The position numbers were made by a program, and so were the translations under genes. Shown piece by piece: positions 32,384 to 41,057 of a DNA stretch of 64,000 nt. Under the pieces are notes generated by a model. It saw only the letters and a list, made by a program, of their open reading frames with translations, had not been told where the DNA came from and made no database searches. This DNA is from Nocardiopsis flavescens (GTDB lineage Bacteria > Actinomycetota > Actinomycetes > Streptosporangiales > Streptosporangiaceae). Every line of letters starts with the position of its first letter. Position 1 is the first letter of the stretch. The stretch is from positions 844,003 to 908,002 of the forward strand of contig NZ_FQZK01000001.1 of NCBI RefSeq assembly GCF_900141985.1, in the 5' to 3' direction.

Positions 32384-33597
32384 GCGGGGGCCTGGACGCC
32401 GAACTGGTGGCCCTGCGCCGCCGCCTGCACGCCGTCCCGGAGGTCGGCCTGCACCTGCCGCGCACCCGCGACGCCCTGGTCGGCGAGCTGGCCGGGCTGC
32501 CGGTGGAGCTGGTCGAGGGGAGCAGGTGCACCTCCGTCACCGCCGTGCTGCGCGGCGCCCGCCCCGGCCCCACCGTCCTGCTCCGCTCGGACATGGACGG
32601 CCTGCCGCTCACCGAGCGGACCGGGCTGCCCTACGCGGCCCCGGCCGGGACCATGCACGCCTGCGGCCACGACCTGCACATGGCCGCGCTCGTGGGCGCC
32701 GCCCGGCTGCTGTCCGCGCGCTCCGCCGACCTGGCGGGCACCGTCGTCCTGGCCTTCCAGCCCGGGGAGGAGGGGCACGGCGGAGCCCGGGCGATGATCG
32801 AGGACGGGCTGCTCGACGTCTCCGGCGAGCGGCCGGCCGCCGCCTACGCCCTGCACGCCATCGCGGACCTGCCCCACGGCGTGGTCCACGGGCGGCCGGG
32901 GCCGGTGATGGCGGGCTACTCCGTGCTGGAGGCCGAGGTCGTGGGCCTGGGCGCCCACGGCGGCCGGCCGCACGAGGGCGCCGACCCGGTCCCCGTCGCC
33001 GCCGCGATCGTCACGGCGCTGTACACCTACGTGGACCGCCGGTTCGACGCGTTCGACCCGGTGGTGCTGACCGTGGGCCAGCTCCAGGGCGGCGCGGCCC
33101 CCAACGTCGTGCCCGACACGGTGACCCTGCGCGCCGGGGTGCGCAGCTTCGGCCGTGAGACCACCGAGCGCGTCGCGCGGGAGCTGCCCGCGCTGGTCGA
33201 GGGGATCGCCGCCGCCCACGGCATCGCGGCCCGGGTGACCTGGCGCCGGGTCATGGAGCCCACCGTCAACGACCCGGTCTCGGCGGACCTGCTGGCCGGC
33301 GAGGCGCGGGCCCTCCTGGGCGACGACCGCTACGTCACCCTCGAACACCCGCGCACGGGCTCGGAGGACTTCTCCGAGATCCTCGCCCGGGTCCCCGGCG
33401 CCTTCGCCTACATGGGCGCCGCCGCCCGCGGCACCGACCCGGGGGCCGGTGTCGCGGGCAACCACGCCCCCACCGCGCTCTTCGACGACTCCGTGGTCGG
33501 CGACATGGCGCGCCTGCTGGGCGCGCTGGCGCTGCGCCACCTGACCGCACCGACCGACCCGCGCGCGAGCGCGGGCCGTGATGAGGGGGAACGATGA
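32380..33597 (+). CDS. M20 family amidohydrolase (M20D, hippurate hydrolase/aminoacylase-like)
   Basis: A 405-residue metal-dependent amidohydrolase. The M20D motif MHACGHDLH gives ligands Cys95 and His97; FQPGEEG (Glu130/131), YALHAI (His159) and the C-terminal GSEDFSEI complete the di-metal site. The lid domain lies between roughly 170 and 290. Such enzymes release amino acids or ammonia from N-acyl, carbamoyl or indole-acetyl amides. GTG at 32380 overlaps the previous stop. It is the expected second hydrolase after HyuAB opens a ring, cutting the linear amide. Confidence 0.85.
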   Translation: MSGGLDAELVALRRRLHAVPEVGLHLPRTRDALVGELAGLPVELVEGSRCTSVTAVLRGARPGPTVLLRSDMDGLPLTERTGLPYAAPAGTMHACGHDLHMAALVGAARLLSARSADLAGTVVLAFQPGEEGHGGARAMIEDGLLDVSGERPAAAYALHAIADLPHGVVHGRPGPVMAGYSVLEAEVVGLGAHGGRPHEGADPVPVAAAIVTALYTYVDRRFDAFDPVVLTVGQLQGGAAPNVVPDTVTLRAGVRSFGRETTERVARELPALVEGIAAAHGIAARVTWRRVMEPTVNDPVSADLLAGEARALLGDDRYVTLEHPRTGSEDFSEILARVPGAFAYMGAAARGTDPGAGVAGNHAPTALFDDSVVGDMARLLGALALRHLTAPTDPRASAGRDEGER

Positions 33598-35351
33598 CCA
33601 CCACGAGCACCGACACGATCCCGGGCGCCGACCGGCCCGCCCCGCGCAGGGGCGCGGACGCGCTGGTGGACGCGCTGGTCGCCCACGGGGTGACGACGCT
33701 GTTCGGCGTGCCGGGCGACACCGGCGTCGTGTTCTACGACGCGCTGCACGGGCGCACCGGCGACATCGAGCACGTCCTGGCCCGGGACGAGAGACACGCG
33801 GCCTCCATGGCCGACGGCTACGCCCGAGTGTCCAACCGGGTGGGGGTCGTGGAGGTCTCCAGCGGCGGGGGGACCACCTTCGTCGTGGGCGGCCTGGGCG
33901 AGTCCTACGCGGCGGGCATCCCCGTCCTGCTCATCACCTCCGACATCCACACCTCCAGCCGCGGCACCGGGGCGCTGACCGAGATCGACCAGGTCGCCCT
34001 GTTCACCGCCGTCACCAAGTGGCGGACCATGGTGGAGTCGGCCGACGAGATCCCCGGGGCCGTGGCGCAGGCGCTGCACGAGGCCACCACCGGCCGCCCC
34101 GCGCCGGTCGCGGTGATCGTCCCGGAGGACCTGCTGGAGGAGCTGACCGACGCCCCCGTCGAGGTCGGCGCCCCCGGGGCGCGGGTGCCCTCGGCGCGCC
34201 CGGTCGCCGACGCCGGCGCGGTCGCCGCGGCGGCCCGGCTGCTGGAGGAGGCCGCGTGTCCCGCCGTGGTCGCGGGCGGCGGCGTCCACCTGTCCGACGC
34301 GCACGGGGAGCTGGCGGCGCTGGCCGACGCGCTGGCGCTGCCGGTCGCCACCACGATCCACGGCCAGGGCGCGGTGGCCACCTCCGACCCGTGGAACGTG
34401 GGCATCGTCGGCAACAACTCGGGCCAGCCGGGCGCCAACGACCTCGTGGCCGGGGCCGACGTCGTGCTGCTGGTCGGCACGCGCGGCAACGCCACCGACA
34501 CCAACAGCTGGACGGCGCCGAACCGGACCACGGCCTCGGTGATCCAGATCGACGTGGAGCGGGGGCGGGCCGGGCGCAACTTCCCCGGCTCGCTGGGGCT
34601 GGTCGGCGACTGCGCCGAGGTGCTCCGGCAGCTGGCCGGGGAGGTGCGGCGCGTGGAGGGCCCCGCCCGCGCCGAGCGCGAGGAGCGCGCCGCCGCCGCC
34701 CGCGCCGCCGCCACCCCGCGCACCGACGGGGACGAGTTCGCCCCCGGGATCCTCTACCCCCGGCCGGTCGTGGAGCGCATCCGCGCGGTCCTGCCCGAGG
34801 GCACCACCGTCGTGGCCGACCCCGGCACCCCCACCCCCAACGTCGCCGCGTTCTGGACCCAGGACTCCCCCGGCCGCCGCACCGTCATCCCGCGGGGCCA
34901 CGGCCCCATGGGCTACGCGATCCCGGCCGCCGTGGGCGTGGCCAAGGCCCGGCCGGGCCTGCCGGTGGTGTCCGTGACCGCCGACGGCAGCTTCTCCATG
35001 GCCTGCGGCGAGCTGGAGACGGTGGTCCGCCACCGCCTGCCCGTGCTGTTCGTGCAGCTCACGAACAACTCCATGGGCTGGATCAAGATGCTCCAGCACC
35101 TCTACACGGGGGGCCGGTACTTCGGCGTCGACCCGGGGCCGGTGGACGCGGTGGCCGTGGCGGCGGCGAACGGCATGGAGGGGGCGCGGGTGGAGTCGGT
35201 GGAGGCGCTGGACGCGGTCCTGGCGGACTTCGCGGCGAACCCGCGGCCCTTCTACGCCGACGTGCGGGTGCCCCACATGATCGACTTCGCCCCTCCCGTC
35301 CCCGCCTGGGACCGCGGGCTGACGGGGGACGCCGAACGTCCGGTGTACTGA
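33594..35351 (+). CDS. Thiamine diphosphate-dependent enzyme (acetolactate synthase/decarboxylase family)
   Basis: A 585-residue ThDP enzyme with the usual three domains. The proton-relay Glu66 is in LARDERHAASMADGYAR; the central domain covers about 205-345. The ThDP/Mg motif starts at Asp464 in TADGSFSM and closes with TNNSMG. No FAD-binding signature is evident, so decarboxylase, aldolase or lyase chemistry on a 2-keto acid is possible as well as acetolactate synthase. Last gene of the operon: ATG overlaps the M20 stop, and a strong terminator follows 16 bp after the stop. The role is probably to process the keto acid left after deamination. Confidence 0.83.
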   Translation: MTTTSTDTIPGADRPAPRRGADALVDALVAHGVTTLFGVPGDTGVVFYDALHGRTGDIEHVLARDERHAASMADGYARVSNRVGVVEVSSGGGTTFVVGGLGESYAAGIPVLLITSDIHTSSRGTGALTEIDQVALFTAVTKWRTMVESADEIPGAVAQALHEATTGRPAPVAVIVPEDLLEELTDAPVEVGAPGARVPSARPVADAGAVAAAARLLEEAACPAVVAGGGVHLSDAHGELAALADALALPVATTIHGQGAVATSDPWNVGIVGNNSGQPGANDLVAGADVVLLVGTRGNATDTNSWTAPNRTTASVIQIDVERGRAGRNFPGSLGLVGDCAEVLRQLAGEVRRVEGPARAEREERAAAARAAATPRTDGDEFAPGILYPRPVVERIRAVLPEGTTVVADPGTPTPNVAAFWTQDSPGRRTVIPRGHGPMGYAIPAAVGVAKARPGLPVVSVTADGSFSMACGELETVVRHRLPVLFVQLTNNSMGWIKMLQHLYTGGRYFGVDPGPVDAVAVAAANGMEGARVESVEALDAVLADFAANPRPFYADVRVPHMIDFAPPVPAWDRGLTGDAERPVY

Positions 35352-35367
35352 GAGGGACACCCCTCTC

Positions 35368-35409
35368 GCCGGGCGGGGCCGCCGGACGCGTTCGGCGGCC
35401 CCGCCCGGC
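35368..35409 (+). terminator. Terminator of the HyuAB operon
   Basis: A 17-bp perfect GC stem (35368-35384 with 35393-35409) and an 8-base loop, 16 bp after the ThDP-enzyme stop. No T-run follows, which is common in high-GC actinomycetes. It separates the GntR gene into its own unit or lets it be read through only partly. Confidence 0.7.
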
Positions 35410-35441
35410 CATCCCCTTCACCCCGCATCAGGAGGAGCCCG

Positions 35442-36083
35442 ATGACCACGCGACACCCGCGGCTGCGTTCCGCCGAGGTCTACGAGGCGCTGCGCGCGGA
35501 GATCACCGACGGCCTCCTGCCGCCGGGCTCGCCCCTGGTGGAGGACGAGCTCGCGCAGCGGCTCGGCGTCTCGCGCACCCCCGTGCGGGAGTCCATCCAG
35601 CGGCTGGCGGTCGACGGGCTGGTCGTGTCCCGCAGGCGCCGCTGGGTGGTGCACGTCTTCACCCCCGAGGAGGTCACGGAGATCTACGGGGTGCGGGCCG
35701 CGCTGGAGTCGCACGCGGCGCGGCTGGCGGCCCAGCGCGCCACCGACGGGCAGCTGGAGGAGATCGCCGCGCAGCGGCAGGCGATGACCAACGAGTCGAT
35801 GATGGTGCTGCCCGAGCGGGCCAGGGCCAACGACGGGTTCCACGACCTCATCACGGGGGCGTCGGGGAACGCGCGGATGCTGGCCACCATCCGCGACCAC
35901 CGGCTGTTCCACTTCAACCGCAGGATCGCCGCGCTCTACGACCAGGAGGACCTGCGCACCTCCTCGCAGCAGCACGGGAGGCTGATCGACGCCCTGCTCG
36001 CGCGCGACGCCGACGCCGCCCAGGAGGTCGCCCGCCTCCACGTGGAGTTCTCCCTGGAGCTGGTGCTCCGCAAGCTCTACTGA
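35442..36083 (+). CDS. GntR family regulator with FCD domain
   Basis: A 213-residue regulator. Residues 8-75 form the GntR winged helix-turn-helix (VYEALRAEITDGLLPPGSPL, LAQRLGVSRTPVRESIQRLA); residues 80-205 form an all-helical FCD effector domain, whose likely metal or ligand residues include the Asp and His in NDGFHDLI and the later His pairs. ATG at 35442 with GGAGGAG eight bases before. Placed right after the importer-HyuAB operon, it is its probable regulator, with the TCGTATGC/GCATACGA palindrome at 23585-23606 as candidate operator. Confidence 0.83.
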   Translation: MTTRHPRLRSAEVYEALRAEITDGLLPPGSPLVEDELAQRLGVSRTPVRESIQRLAVDGLVVSRRRRWVVHVFTPEEVTEIYGVRAALESHAARLAAQRATDGQLEEIAAQRQAMTNESMMVLPERARANDGFHDLITGASGNARMLATIRDHRLFHFNRRIAALYDQEDLRTSSQQHGRLIDALLARDADAAQEVARLHVEFSLELVLRKLY

Positions 36084-36157
36084 CGCGGTGGCGCGGGGAC
36101 CCGCGCCGGGCCGGGGTCCGGCGGGCGGGCGCACCGGCGGGGGGAGCGGGCCCCTCT

Positions 36158-36199
36158 CCGGTCGGTCGGCGGGCCCGGCCGGGCCCGCCGACCGACCGG
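36158..36199. terminator. Bidirectional terminator between convergent genes
   Basis: A perfect inverted repeat with 19-bp arms and a GGCC centre, lying between the GntR gene (+, ends 36083) and the ABC exporter permease (-, ends 36219). It can serve both strands. Confidence 0.75.
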
Positions 36200-36218
36200 C
36201 AGCGTTCCCGGCGGCCGG

Positions 36219-38744
36219 TCAGGCGGAGGGGGCGGCGGCGTGCACGGGGCGGGCGCGCAGGACCACGGCCAGCGGCGCCAGGTTGGCCAGGAGGCCGATC
36301 CCCACGACGGCTGCCGCCATCGGCAGGTACCGCTCCAACGGCATGGACAGCACCGCCGCCTGCGCGGTGAACGCGTAGCCGGTGCAGGCCAGGCCCAGCG
36401 CCGCCGCGGCCGTCCCCAGCGCCACCGCCGCGCAGGAGGTGGCGAGCGACTCGCCCGCGACCATGCCCGCGACCTGGCGCCGCGAGGCCCCCACCAGGCG
36501 CAGCAGCGCGAACCCGCGGGCGCGGGCGAAGCCGGACACCACGAGGGTGTTGACGGCGCCGATCGCCGCGAACCCCGCCACCAGGGCCACCATCAGGTGG
36601 GTGATCCAGCCGTCCTCCTCCGCCGCCGCGGCCTGGTCGGCCAGGTGTCCGCCGCGGTCCATCACCCGCAGCCCAGGCGTCCCGTCGAGTTCCCGCGCCA
36701 GCAGGCGCGCGGCCTCGTCCGGGTCCGCGCCGGGGTCGAGCGCCACGTACACCCCGCTGTCCATCCCGTCGAGCATCCGGGGCGCGATCCGGTCCCGGGG
36801 CAGCAGCAGCTCGGGGAAGTCGAGCCCCGCCCGGTAGACGACCGCGACGGCGGTCCCGAACTCCCGGCCGTCCGGGCCCGCGAGCGTCACCTCCTCCCCC
36901 GCCGCCCACCCCCGGGCGGCGGCGACGTCCGCCCGCACCGCGACCGAGGATTCGTCGAAGGCGCCCCACTCCCCTTGCTCGGTGCGCAGGCGGAAGAGGT
37001 CGGGCACCGTTCCCGGGTCCACCGTGTAGGCGAACATGTACGGGCCCCCACCGGAGGCCACGGTCTGGCGGAACCCGCCCGCGGCGGCGACCCCGGGCAC
37101 CCGGGCCGCCCGCTCGGCGGCGTCCCGCGGCACCCCCACGCCCTCGGGCCCGGCGACCACCAGGTCCGCCCCGAGCCGCTCGCCCAGCGAGTACAGGCGC
37201 GCCTCGGTGGCTGTGCTCCCCTGGAACATCAGCAGGCACGCCACCGCCGCGGTGACCGTCAGGGGCGTCACCACGCCCGAGAACCGCCGCGGGTCGGCCA
37301 GCGCCTCGCGGTGGACCACGAGCGACGCCGGGTGCCCGCGCGTCAGCGGGCGCAGCGCGAAGAGGGCCGCGCGGACCAGGTCGGGGGTGAGCAGGGCGAT
37401 CCCCAGGACGAGCACCATCGCCGCGGTGTACGCCGCCACCACCGCGCCCTGGGAGCCCGCCGCGGCCCAGGACACCGCGAAGAGCGCGGCGGCGCCGAGC
37501 AGGGTGAGCGCGCCCAGGACCAGGCGCGCCCGGGAGGCGGGGGCGGGGTCCGCGGCGGCGGTGCGCAGCGCCTCCACCGGCGCGGTGCGCCCCGCCGCCA
37601 GGACCGGCCGCCAGGAGGCCGCCGGCGGCACCGCCAGGGCGAGCGCCGCCCCGGCCAGCGGCGGCGACCAGCCGATGACCAGGTCGAAGCCCGCGGGCAG
37701 CACGCCCATGGCCGCGAAGAATCCGCGCAGCAGCACGGCCGCCGCCACCCCGGCCCCGAGCGACAGGACGGCGGCGACGGCCCCCAGGACCAGGGCTTCC
37801 CCGAGGACGAGGCGGCGCACCAGCCCGGGTGTGGCCCCGGCCAGCCGCAGCAGCGCGAACTCCCGGGAGCGCCGCCGCACGGACAGGTTCATCAGGCCGG
37901 ACACCATCACGCCCGCGACCACGAAGGCGAGGACGGCCACCGTCCCCAGGAACCGGCCCATGCCGGAGCCGAGTTCGCGTCCGGCCCGGTCCAGGGCGAG
38001 CGCGTCGCCGCGGTCCGCACCGGTGAGCACCCGGGTCCCGGGCACCTGTTCCGCGATCTCCCGCGCGAGCCGCCCGGTGTCGGCGCCCTCCCGCGGCAGG
38101 ACGGCGGCCAGGACCGGGGCGCCGCCCCGCTCGGCCGCCTCCCCGGGGGCGAAGAACAGGGCGCGCTCCCGGTCGCCGCCCGCGCCCGGCGCGAGGACGC
38201 CCGTGACCAGTGCCGGGAAGGTCCCGTCGGCGGTGAGGACCTCGGTGCGGTCCCCGGGCCCGAGGCCGGCCTCGGCCGCGGTCCGCGCGTCCACGGCGAT
38301 CTCGCCGGGGTCCCGCGGCTCCCTGCCCTGTTCCGGGGTGAGCCGCTCGGCGCGGGCCAGCGCCCAGGAGTGGCCCCAGGAGCGGTCGGCCTGGCCGCCC
38401 AGGGTGCGCCCGTCCGCGACGACGTAGGCGGCGAACGGCGCCTCCGCCTCCACCCGCTCCACGCCGGGCAGGTCCGCGAGGGCGGTGAGGACCCCCGGGT
38501 CCAGCCGGGGCGGCTCCCCGGACGGCGTGGCGGTGATGGCGCGCAGGTCGGTCTCCGCGACCACCACGACCGGCGCCCCGGACAGCCGCCAGGCGGCGTC
38601 GGAGCCGTCGGCCGCCGCCAGGTCGGCGGAGTGCTGGAGGGAGAGGGCGGCCGTGGTCAGCCCGGCGCCCAGGGCGAGGGTGAGGACCGACACCGCCAGG
38701 GAGCCGGCGCGGGCGCGGAGGCCGCGCAGCACGAGGGCGGTCAC
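36219..38744 (-). CDS. ABC exporter permease, FtsX/MacB-like with two FtsX domains
   Basis: An 841-residue membrane protein. It has a transmembrane helix near residues 12-32, a long extracytoplasmic domain, three helices near 275-390 (the segment after VRRRSREFALLRLAGATPGLVRR), further helices near 430-480, a second extracytoplasmic domain, and a C-terminal three-helix FtsX unit after ARARGFALLRLVGASRRQVA. The duplicated RxFALLRLxGA cytoplasmic motif defines the DUF214/FtsX double-domain type, used for lipoproteins, macrolides or peptides in actinomycetes. GTG at 38744 overlaps the ATPase stop (GTGA). Probably controlled by the divergent two-component system; the substrate is unknown. Confidence 0.84.
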   Translation of the reverse strand: MTALVLRGLRARAGSLAVSVLTLALGAGLTTAALSLQHSADLAAADGSDAAWRLSGAPVVVVAETDLRAITATPSGEPPRLDPGVLTALADLPGVERVEAEAPFAAYVVADGRTLGGQADRSWGHSWALARAERLTPEQGREPRDPGEIAVDARTAAEAGLGPGDRTEVLTADGTFPALVTGVLAPGAGGDRERALFFAPGEAAERGGAPVLAAVLPREGADTGRLAREIAEQVPGTRVLTGADRGDALALDRAGRELGSGMGRFLGTVAVLAFVVAGVMVSGLMNLSVRRRSREFALLRLAGATPGLVRRLVLGEALVLGAVAAVLSLGAGVAAAVLLRGFFAAMGVLPAGFDLVIGWSPPLAGAALALAVPPAASWRPVLAAGRTAPVEALRTAAADPAPASRARLVLGALTLLGAAALFAVSWAAAGSQGAVVAAYTAAMVLVLGIALLTPDLVRAALFALRPLTRGHPASLVVHREALADPRRFSGVVTPLTVTAAVACLLMFQGSTATEARLYSLGERLGADLVVAGPEGVGVPRDAAERAARVPGVAAAGGFRQTVASGGGPYMFAYTVDPGTVPDLFRLRTEQGEWGAFDESSVAVRADVAAARGWAAGEEVTLAGPDGREFGTAVAVVYRAGLDFPELLLPRDRIAPRMLDGMDSGVYVALDPGADPDEAARLLARELDGTPGLRVMDRGGHLADQAAAAEEDGWITHLMVALVAGFAAIGAVNTLVVSGFARARGFALLRLVGASRRQVAGMVAGESLATSCAAVALGTAAAALGLACTGYAFTAQAAVLSMPLERYLPMAAAVVGIGLLANLAPLAVVLRARPVHAAAPSA

Positions 38745-39547
38745 AGGGACTCCAGGCGGCGGATCCAGGCGAGCACGGAGTCGGCGGCGGGGTCGGCGAG
38801 TTCTCCCTCGACGGCGCCGTCCCGGAGGAAGAGGACACGGTCCGCGCGGGCCGCCGCGACGGGGTCGTGGGTGACCATGACGACGGTCCGGCCGTGGTCG
38901 GACACCGCGTCGCGCAGGGCTTGGAGCACCCGTTCGCCGGAGCGGGAGTCGAGGTTGCCGGTGGGCTCGTCGGCGAAAAGGACCCGGGGGCGGTGCACCA
39001 GGGCGCGGGCGATGGCCACCCGCTGCTGCTGGCCCCCGGAGAGTTCGGAGGGGCGGTGGCGCAGGCGCCCCTCCAGCCCCAGGGACCGGACCAGGTGGTC
39101 CCGCCAGGCCGCGTCCACGGGGACCCCGGCGAAGCGCTGTCCGACGGTGATGTTCTCCTCTGCGGTCAGCGCGGGCAGGAGGTTGAACGACTGGAACACG
39201 AACCCGAAGGCGTGCGCCCGCATGCGCGTCAGGGCGGGTTCGGCGAGCCGGGTGACGTCGCGCCCGTCCACGAGGACGGTCCCGGCGTCGGGGCGTTCGA
39301 GCCCGGCCGCGCAGTGCAGGAGCGTGCTCTTGCCGGACCCCGAGGGGCCCATGACGGCGGTGAACCCGCCGCGGGGGAAGGCCGCGCTCACCGACCGCAG
39401 GGCGCGCACGGGCGCGTCGCCCCCGGCGAACGTCTTCTCCAGTCCGACCACCCGCAGTGCGGCCGGGTCCCGCGGGTCTCCCCCGGGCGGCCCCGCGCCG
39501 GCGCCGCGCTCCGTTCCGGCGCCGGATCCGGCACCCCGTCCTCGCAT
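38741..39547 (-). CDS. ABC exporter ATP-binding protein (MacB/LolD type)
   Basis: A 268-residue ATPase of the MacB/LolD/FtsE class. After a Gly/Pro-rich N-terminal tail of some 30 residues come Walker A GPSGSGKST, Q-loop FVFQSFNLLPALT, signature LSGGQQQR, Walker B VLFADEPTGNLD (the TGNLD being diagnostic of this class) and H-loop THDPVAA. ATG at 39547 with an AAGGA site. It is coupled to the permease gene by a GTGA overlap. Confidence 0.9.
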   Translation of the reverse strand: MRGRGAGSGAGTERGAGAGPPGGDPRDPAALRVVGLEKTFAGGDAPVRALRSVSAAFPRGGFTAVMGPSGSGKSTLLHCAAGLERPDAGTVLVDGRDVTRLAEPALTRMRAHAFGFVFQSFNLLPALTAEENITVGQRFAGVPVDAAWRDHLVRSLGLEGRLRHRPSELSGGQQQRVAIARALVHRPRVLFADEPTGNLDSRSGERVLQALRDAVSDHGRTVVMVTHDPVAAARADRVLFLRDGAVEGELADPAADSVLAWIRRLESL

Positions 39548-39662
39548 GGCGGTCCTTTCCTCGTCCACGCGGCCGCGGGTGTTCCACGGCCCGTCTCGTG
39601 TGTCGGGGAAAGCCAAGCGGAAGGGCACGGGGGGCGTCACTGGCGGTGGCCGGAGCACCCGG

Positions 39663-39691
39663 GTGGAGGAACCTCTACCTCCCTCCTCCAC
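39663..39691. promoter_or_regulatory. Inverted repeat GTGGAGG-N15-CCTCCAC between exporter and two-component system
   Basis: Seven-base arms (39663-39669, 39685-39691) in the 214-bp space between the divergent ATPase and kinase genes, followed by a second hairpin CCAC-TTTT-GTGG (39688-39699) and a possible -10 TATGCT (39706-39711) for the kinase. A candidate binding site for the NarL-type regulator encoded at 41045; this is inference. Confidence 0.4.
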
Positions 39692-39761
39692 TTTTGTGGA
39701 TCTCGTATGCTCTCGCACCGAGGGGACGGACGCCCTCCGCGGAAACGGACTCGGAGGGCCG

Positions 39762-41057
39762 ATGGAACCGAAGACCCTCCCCCTCCTGGGCCCCCGGCGC
39801 GGGGCGGACGGCCCGGCGGTCCCGGGGCCCGGCTTCCCGGGCGCGGTGGCGGGCGGGCCGCTCCGGGTGCCGCTCACGCTCTGGCCCCTGCGCTCCCTCC
39901 TGTACCTGGCGACCTCGCTGCCGGTGGCGGTGGTGTGGGCGGCGGTGTGCTGGCCGCTGGGGCTGCTGGCGGGCGTGCCGCTGGGCGCGGTGGAGCGCCG
40001 CCGGCTGGCGCTGGTGGACCGCGCCGCCGCCCCCTCCCCGCACGGGCCGGCGTCCGCCCCCGTGCCGTCCGCGCGCTGGATCCGCCTCCGGGCGCGGGAG
40101 GCCGCCACGTGGCGCGAACTCGCCTACGGGCTGCTGCTCCTACCGCTCGCGCTGCTGGAGGCGGTCGCGGTCGTCCTGCTGGTGTCGCTGCCGCTGACAC
40201 TGCTGCTGTCCCCGCTGCTGCGCGCGACCGGCGGGCTGGACGCGCGCGAGTCGTCGCTGACGGCGGGCGCGCGCCTGTTCCCGGCGCTGCCCTGGGCGGC
40301 GGACATGGCGCTGGGGGCGCTCGCCCTGGTGGCGGCGGCCTACCTGGTGACGGCGCTGGCCGTGGGCCGGGCGCGCCTGGCGCGGGTCATGCTCGCCGCG
40401 GACCGGGAGGAGGAGCTGGGCGAGCGCCTGGGCGAGGCGGTCCGGTCGCGCACGCGCCTGGCGGACGCCTTCACCGCCGAGCGGCGCAGGATCGAGCGGG
40501 ACCTCCACGACGGCGCGCAGCAGCGGCTGACCGTGCTGACGCTGCGGCTGGGCATGGCGCGCACGCGCTTCGACGCCGACCCGGAGCAGGCCCGGGAGCT
40601 GGTGGAACAGGCCTACGAGGAGGCGCGGGGCGCCCTGGCCGAGCTGCGGGAGCTGGTGCACGGCATCCACCCGGCGGCGCTCACCGAGCGGGGCCTGGTC
40701 GGCGCCCTGGAGGAGCTGGCCGACTCCTGTCCGGTGCCGGTGGTGCTCGACGCCGGGGAGACCGGGCGGCTGCCCGGGGCGGTGGAGTCGACCGCGTACT
40801 TCTGCGCCCGGGAGGCCCTGGGCAACGCCGTCCGGCACTCCGGGGCCGGGGAGATCCGCCTGAGCGTGCGGGTCTCGCGCGCGGGGAGCCTGGTGCTGCG
40901 GGTGGTGGACGACGGCGTCGGGGGCGCCGACCCGGGGCGGGGGTCGGGGTTGGCGGGGCTCGCGGACCGGGCGGGGGCTTACCTGGGGACCGTGCGGCTG
41001 AGCAGCCCGGCGGGCGGCCCCACGTCGGTGGAGGTGGAGATCCCGTGCGCGTCGTGA
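39762..41057 (+). CDS. Two-component sensor histidine kinase (NarL-class, HisKA_3)
   Basis: A 431-residue membrane sensor. Hydrophobic segments near residues 45-70, 125-150 and 185-205 form an N-terminal sensor region like the bacterial sensory-transduction PspC/DUF domain kinases of actinomycetes. The phosphoacceptor is His249 in ERRRIERDLHDGAQQRL (HisKA_3 dimerisation domain). The ATPase domain has AREALGNAVRHS, DDGVGGADPGRGSGLAGLADR and a terminal SPAGGPTSVEVEIP. ATG at 39762 with a GGAGGG site. It overlaps the response regulator by 13 bases. Divergent from an ABC exporter, suggesting envelope-stress or peptide sensing. Confidence 0.87.
   Translation: MEPKTLPLLGPRRGADGPAVPGPGFPGAVAGGPLRVPLTLWPLRSLLYLATSLPVAVVWAAVCWPLGLLAGVPLGAVERRRLALVDRAAAPSPHGPASAPVPSARWIRLRAREAATWRELAYGLLLLPLALLEAVAVVLLVSLPLTLLLSPLLRATGGLDARESSLTAGARLFPALPWAADMALGALALVAAAYLVTALAVGRARLARVMLAADREEELGERLGEAVRSRTRLADAFTAERRRIERDLHDGAQQRLTVLTLRLGMARTRFDADPEQARELVEQAYEEARGALAELRELVHGIHPAALTERGLVGALEELADSCPVPVVLDAGETGRLPGAVESTAYFCAREALGNAVRHSGAGEIRLSVRVSRAGSLVLRVVDDGVGGADPGRGSGLAGLADRAGAYLGTVRLSSPAGGPTSVEVEIPCAS

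Noticed and set aside
33594-35351. Calling the ThDP enzyme acetolactate synthase (ilvB)
   Set aside because: It lies at the end of a catabolic operon without ilvN or ilvC, and ThDP-family resemblance alone does not set the reaction.
39703-39710. TCGTATGC before the kinase gene as a second GntR operator
   Set aside because: Only one half-site is present and the rest of the symmetry seen at 23585-23606 is missing; a single 8-mer may be chance.
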